Positions 5,161 through 7,974 of a stretch of DNA of 7,974 bases are shown piece by piece. Position numbers and translations under genes: made by a program. The notes under the pieces were generated by a model. The model searched no databases. It saw only the letters and a list, made by a program, of their open reading frames with translations, and was not told where the DNA came from. The DNA is from an uncultured Methanobrevibacter sp. (GTDB taxonomy: Archaea; Methanobacteriota; Methanobacteria; Methanobacteriales; Methanobacteriaceae). The DNA lies in assembly GCF_937906425.1 (NCBI RefSeq), contig NZ_CALCYR010000043.1:1-7974 (forward strand). The letters are read 5' to 3'. Each line of letters begins with the position of its first letter. Position 1 is the stretch's first letter.

Positions 5161-7089
5161 ATGGCTAAAAACAAATCTAAAAAATCAAAAAAGGAAGATA
5201 AGAACTCTTCTGGAATTGAAAGAAATTGGGAAGAGCTTGGGCTCATGATGGGTCTTGAAATCCACCAACAGCTAAACACCAAGCATAAGCTTTTCTGTCC
5301 CTGTTCAACAGAATTGACTGATGATGATTATGATGATGCAATAATAAGAAACTTAAGGCCTACCCAAAGTGAATTGGGTCAAATCGACAGGGCTGCACTT
5401 CAAGAGTCCTTAAGGGACATGACATTTAAGTACGAGTCATTCAACAATCACACCTGCCTTGTTGAAACAGATGATGAACCTCCTCACTCCTTGAATAGGG
5501 AAGCTTTGGACATTTGTATCACTATCGCTTCACTGTTAAACATGAAAATTGTTGATGAATTCCATACAATGAGAAAACAGGTTATTGATGGAAGTAACAC
5601 TGGAGGTTTCCAAAGAACAGGTCTTGCAGCTACTGACGGTTACTTGGACACTCCATATGGTCGTGTAGCTATTGAATCTCTTGGTTTGGAAGAGGATGCT
5701 GCAAGAAGAATCGATTCAGATGATGAGTTTACACAATTCAGGCTTGACAGGTTAGGCATTCCTCTTGCAGAGATTACCACAGATCCTTCCATGCACCACC
5801 CTGAACAAATCAGGGAAGTTGCATACATGATTGGACAGGTCTTGAGAAGTACCAATGTAAAGAGAGGATTGGGAACAATCCGTCAGGATGTAAACATCAG
5901 TATTGCAAGAGGCGCAAGGGTTGAAATCAAGGGAGTGCAGGACCTTGACTTAATGCCTGAAATTGTTGAAAGGGAAGTTCAGAGACAATTGGCGCTTGCA
6001 GACATTAAGGATGAATTGATAAAGAGAAATGCAAAGGTTGAAGATGATATCCATGATTTGGATGAGGTCTTTAAGGACACCTCCTCAAAGATTCTATCTT
6101 CAGCAGAATCAATTAAGGGCATCATTTTAAGAGGCTTTGATGGTCTTATAGGTAGGGAAGTTCAACCTGGAAGAAGATTTGGTACTGAATTGTCCAGTTA
6201 TGCTAAAAAGATGGGTGTTTCAGGTCTTTTCCACACTGATGAATTGCCTGCTTATGGCATTCAGGCTGATGAGGTCGATGCAATGAAGGAATTCCTCAAT
6301 GTCAATCCTGAAGATGCAGTTATCATAGTGGCTCATGATGAGGGTATTGCAGTAAATGCATTGAATGAGGTTATCCGCAGAGCGAACATGGCCTTTGATG
6401 GGGTTGTTGAAGAGACAAGAAAGGCTTTGGATGATGGAAACACTGAATATATGAGACCTCTTCCTACTGCAAACAGAATGTATCTTGAAACAGACATTCC
6501 TTTATTCCAGATTACAGAGGATATGGTTGAACCTATTAGAAATAATCTTCCTGAACTTCCAGACGTTAAGAAGGAAAGAATCATGGCTGAATACAAGTTA
6601 AGTGAGGACTTGTCCAACCAGCTTGTAAGAAGGCTATTGACAGATCGCTTTGAATCAATCGTTGCTAAAGTTAAGGTGGACCCTACCACTGTAGCATCAG
6701 TTCTTGTTTCAGATTTAAGGGATTTGAGAAGGGAAGGAATAGATGTGGAAATATTTACTGAAGAAAAGCTTGTTGAGGTTTTCACACTTCTTAAGGACAA
6801 TAAGATTTCCAAAGATGCCTTAAAGGACCTTTTGCTTGAAGTAAGTAAAAAACCTGATGAGGATCTTGAAAAGCTAGCCGAAGATGCTAATTTGACCCTT
6901 TTAAGTGAAGATGCTGTTAGGGATATCATTAAGGAAATTGCACAAAATAATGAGGCAATGATCAAGGAACGTAACATGGGTGCAATGGGTCCTTTAATGG
7001 GAATGAGTATGAAAAAGCTTAAGGGAAAAGCAGACGGAAGTTTGGTAAATAAGATTGTTAGAGAAGAGATTCAAAATATTTTGAATTAA
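5161..7089 (+). CDS. gatE: glutamyl-tRNA(Gln) amidotransferase subunit E
   Basis: GatE binds Glu-tRNA(Gln), activates the glutamate with ATP to a gamma-phosphate and amidates it with ammonia from GatD. Counted from ATG 5161 it has 642 residues. The GatB-like catalytic cradle comes first: GLEIHQQL at 31-38, FCPC at 45-48, VETDDEPPHSLN at 101-112, TMRKQVIDGSNTGGFQRTG at 136-154, LEEDAARR at 176-183, IRQDVNISI at 240-248 and EIKGVQ at 255-260. A GAD domain, the insertion shared with bacterial AspRS that separates GatE from GatB, covers about 316-405. LPTANRMYLETDIP (434-447) closes the cradle. The helical and YqeY-like tRNA-binding tail runs from about 500 to the end. Residues 3-14 are very Lys-rich and extend the protein beyond the start of the homologue I recall from Methanothermobacter. 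It is 12 bases downstream of gatD. Confidence 0.97.
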   Translation: MAKNKSKKSKKEDKNSSGIERNWEELGLMMGLEIHQQLNTKHKLFCPCSTELTDDDYDDAIIRNLRPTQSELGQIDRAALQESLRDMTFKYESFNNHTCLVETDDEPPHSLNREALDICITIASLLNMKIVDEFHTMRKQVIDGSNTGGFQRTGLAATDGYLDTPYGRVAIESLGLEEDAARRIDSDDEFTQFRLDRLGIPLAEITTDPSMHHPEQIREVAYMIGQVLRSTNVKRGLGTIRQDVNISIARGARVEIKGVQDLDLMPEIVEREVQRQLALADIKDELIKRNAKVEDDIHDLDEVFKDTSSKILSSAESIKGIILRGFDGLIGREVQPGRRFGTELSSYAKKMGVSGLFHTDELPAYGIQADEVDAMKEFLNVNPEDAVIIVAHDEGIAVNALNEVIRRANMAFDGVVEETRKALDDGNTEYMRPLPTANRMYLETDIPLFQITEDMVEPIRNNLPELPDVKKERIMAEYKLSEDLSNQLVRRLLTDRFESIVAKVKVDPTTVASVLVSDLRDLRREGIDVEIFTEEKLVEVFTLLKDNKISKDALKDLLLEVSKKPDEDLEKLAEDANLTLLSEDAVRDIIKEIAQNNEAMIKERNMGAMGPLMGMSMKKLKGKADGSLVNKIVREEIQNILN

Positions 7090-7100
7090 TTTTCTTCTTT

Positions 7101-7162
7101 AATTTTTCTTTTTAATTTTTCTTTTTAATTTTTCTTTTTAATTTTTCTTTTTAATTTTTTTT
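7101..7162 (+). terminator. 13-bp T-rich tandem array after gatE
   Basis: AATTTTTCTTTTT is repeated perfectly at 7101-7113, 7114-7126, 7127-7139 and 7140-7152, then ends in AA followed by T8 (7155-7162). The array begins 11 bases after the gatE stop and offers successive T5 runs, so it is a plausible multi-site terminator for gatDE. It resembles the modC array in position and composition but has a different unit. Confidence 0.55.
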
Positions 7163-7347
7163 AAGTAATTTATTCTTTATTTATATTTTCTATTTTATTA
7201 TTTATTTATTTTTAATTCTTATTTTCTATTTTTATTAGTCATTTATTCTTAATTCTTATTTTATTCTTTTCTAGTTCTTTTTTAGATATTTTCCTATGTT
7301 TTCCTTAATAAACAATTTTTTATATTTTTTAATATTAAATGCTTAAG
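7163..7347. other. T-rich spacer between gatE and the acidic repeat gene
   Basis: Mostly T on the + strand. TTAATTCTTATTTT recurs at 7212-7225 and 7249-7262. No credible reading frame or structured RNA was found. Composition becomes more balanced as the promoter at 7348 is approached. Confidence 0.5.
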
Positions 7348-7355
7348 TTTATATA
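7348..7355 (+). promoter_or_regulatory. TATA box (TTTATATA) of the acidic repeat gene
   Basis: TTTATATA is preceded by GCTTAAG. It matches the archaeal consensus exactly and is the same octamer as at 318. Initiation is expected near 7378-7382, which gives a leader of about 60 nt before 7440. Its strength supports the view that the downstream reading frame is an expressed gene, although its start codon is unusual. Confidence 0.65.
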
Positions 7356-7427
7356 CTACTTTATCATAATAGTAATATGTAACATATTTTTTACGGAATA
7401 TATTTTTTACACATTTTAAAAAATTAT

Positions 7428-7432
7428 GGGGG
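7428..7432 (+). promoter_or_regulatory. ribosome binding site of the acidic repeat gene
   Basis: GGGGG followed by AT is a G-rich Shine-Dalgarno-like site seven bases before the ATT at 7440. That is the spacing seen for modC (seven) and close to gatD (six). It decides the start: the next usable codon, TTG 7464, is 31 bases away, and the nearer ATG at 7426 is out of frame and overlaps this site. Confidence 0.5.
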
Positions 7433-7439
7433 ATAAAAA

Positions 7440-7974
7440 ATTAATACAAAAATTCATTTAATATTGTTATGTGCATTAGTTTTAATTGTTTCTCTTGGAG
7501 CAGTTAGTGCTGCGGATAATGATATTGTTAAAGAATCTAATGGTCTTTCTGATAATGATTTTAAAGTAATTCATTTTCTTGATTCAGACGATGATTTGGA
7601 TGATGGGGATGATTATGATGGTTTAGACGATTCTGATGATGAGGATTTGGATGATTCTGATGACGAAGACTTCGATGATGATGAAGATTATGAGGATGAT
7701 GATTGGGAAGATGATGAAGACTTCGATGATGATGAAGATTATGAGGATGATGATTGGGAAGATGATGAAGACTTCGATGATGATGAAGATTATGAGGATG
7801 ATGATTGGGAAGATGATGAAGACTTCGATGATGATGAAGATTATGAGGATGATGATTGGGAAGATGATGAAGACTTCGATGATGATGAAGATTATGAGGA
7901 TGATGATTGGGAAGATGATGAAGACTTCGATGATGATGAAGATTATGAGGATGATGATTGGGAAGATGATGAAG
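7440..7974 (+). CDS. exported acidic Asp/Glu repeat protein, incomplete at the window edge
   Basis: I do not recognise a family. Read from ATT 7440, 178 codons are visible with no stop, so the C terminus is missing. The N terminus reads INTKIHLILLCALVLIVSLG followed by AVSAAD: a short basic start, a hydrophobic core and a signal-peptidase-I site after AVSA, so export is likely. A start at TTG 7464 would leave a signal with no basic part. Residues from about 25 to 44 are a mixed acidic linker. A region dense in Asp with Leu, Ser and Gly follows, including two 24-bp copies of LDDSDDED (7623-7646 and 7647-7670). From 7668 the protein is a perfect 17-residue repeat, about 82% Asp plus Glu, with Phe, Tyr and Trp at fixed places. 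Cation binding, cell-wall association or an extended surface polymer are guesses. A preceding in-frame TAA at 7434 rules out a longer N terminus. Confidence 0.75.
   Translation, partial: MNTKIHLILLCALVLIVSLGAVSAADNDIVKESNGLSDNDFKVIHFLDSDDDLDDGDDYDGLDDSDDEDLDDSDDEDFDDDEDYEDDDWEDDEDFDDDEDYEDDDWEDDEDFDDDEDYEDDDWEDDEDFDDDEDYEDDDWEDDEDFDDDEDYEDDDWEDDEDFDDDEDYEDDDWEDDE
7668..7973 (+). repeat. six identical 51-bp tandem repeats inside the acidic gene
   Basis: Units begin at 7668, 7719, 7770, 7821, 7872 and 7923 and are identical in every base; the window ends one base into a seventh. Each encodes DFDDDEDYEDDDWEDDE, with ten Asp, four Glu and one each of Phe, Tyr and Trp. The unit is a multiple of three, so copy number can change without breaking the frame. 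Identity at silent positions means the copies arose recently or are kept alike by recombination or slippage. Confidence 0.97.

Noticed and set aside
6333..6977. 214-codon minus-strand reading frame inside gatE
   Set aside because: Its Ser/Leu-rich composition is the complement of gatE codons, and it overlaps the conserved GatE C-terminal region. No independent evidence of a gene.
7426..7461. ATG at 7426 as the start of the last gene
   Set aside because: It is in another frame, ends after 11 codons and overlaps the probable ribosome binding site of the signal-peptide frame.
7668..7974. CRISPR-like regular repeat array
   Set aside because: Units are contiguous with no variable spacers, are a multiple of three and keep one open reading frame behind a signal peptide.
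7668..7974. Open minus-strand frames through the 51-bp array
   Set aside because: Two antisense frames stay open only because the unit is stop-free and divisible by three; there is no start signal or coding character.

Overview
The window comes from a strongly AT-rich methanogenic archaeon, most likely a Methanobrevibacter or a close Methanobacteriales relative. GatD and GatE occur only in Archaea. Spacers are T-rich on the coding strand, two sites match the archaeal TATA box TTTATATA exactly, and the last gene encodes a signal peptide of a kind I associate with Methanobrevibacter surface proteins. All recognisable genes are on the + strand.

Positions 1-611 are non-coding. They begin with a T-rich tract that looks like the end of an upstream unit, followed by a strong TATA box (318-325), a T10 run (477-486) and a weaker TATA-like site (552-559) before modA. 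Positions 612-3527 hold modA, modB and modC, a complete ABC importer for molybdate or tungstate. Its likely role is to supply metal for the pterin cofactor of formylmethanofuran and formate dehydrogenases. modA appears to be its own unit: it is followed by a hairpin with a T tract, and its codon use differs from that of modB and modC. The modA-modB spacer carries a perfect 21-bp direct repeat. A five-copy T-rich 16-bp array follows modC.

Positions 3841-7089 hold gatD and gatE, the archaeal Glu-tRNA(Gln) amidotransferase, as a tightly coupled two-gene operon. Archaea use it to make Gln-tRNA(Gln) in place of a glutaminyl-tRNA synthetase. A second T-rich tandem array, with a 13-bp unit, follows gatE.

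From 7440 to the window edge runs an incomplete gene for an exported, extremely acidic repeat protein. It has a clear signal peptide but apparently an ATT start codon behind a well-placed ribosome binding site. After a short degenerate acidic stretch it enters six nucleotide-identical 51-bp repeats encoding DFDDDEDYEDDDWEDDE, still running where the window stops. This gene is the most unusual item here. The two operons encode ordinary housekeeping functions, but their start sites, leaders and tandem T-rich 3' ends deserve attention.
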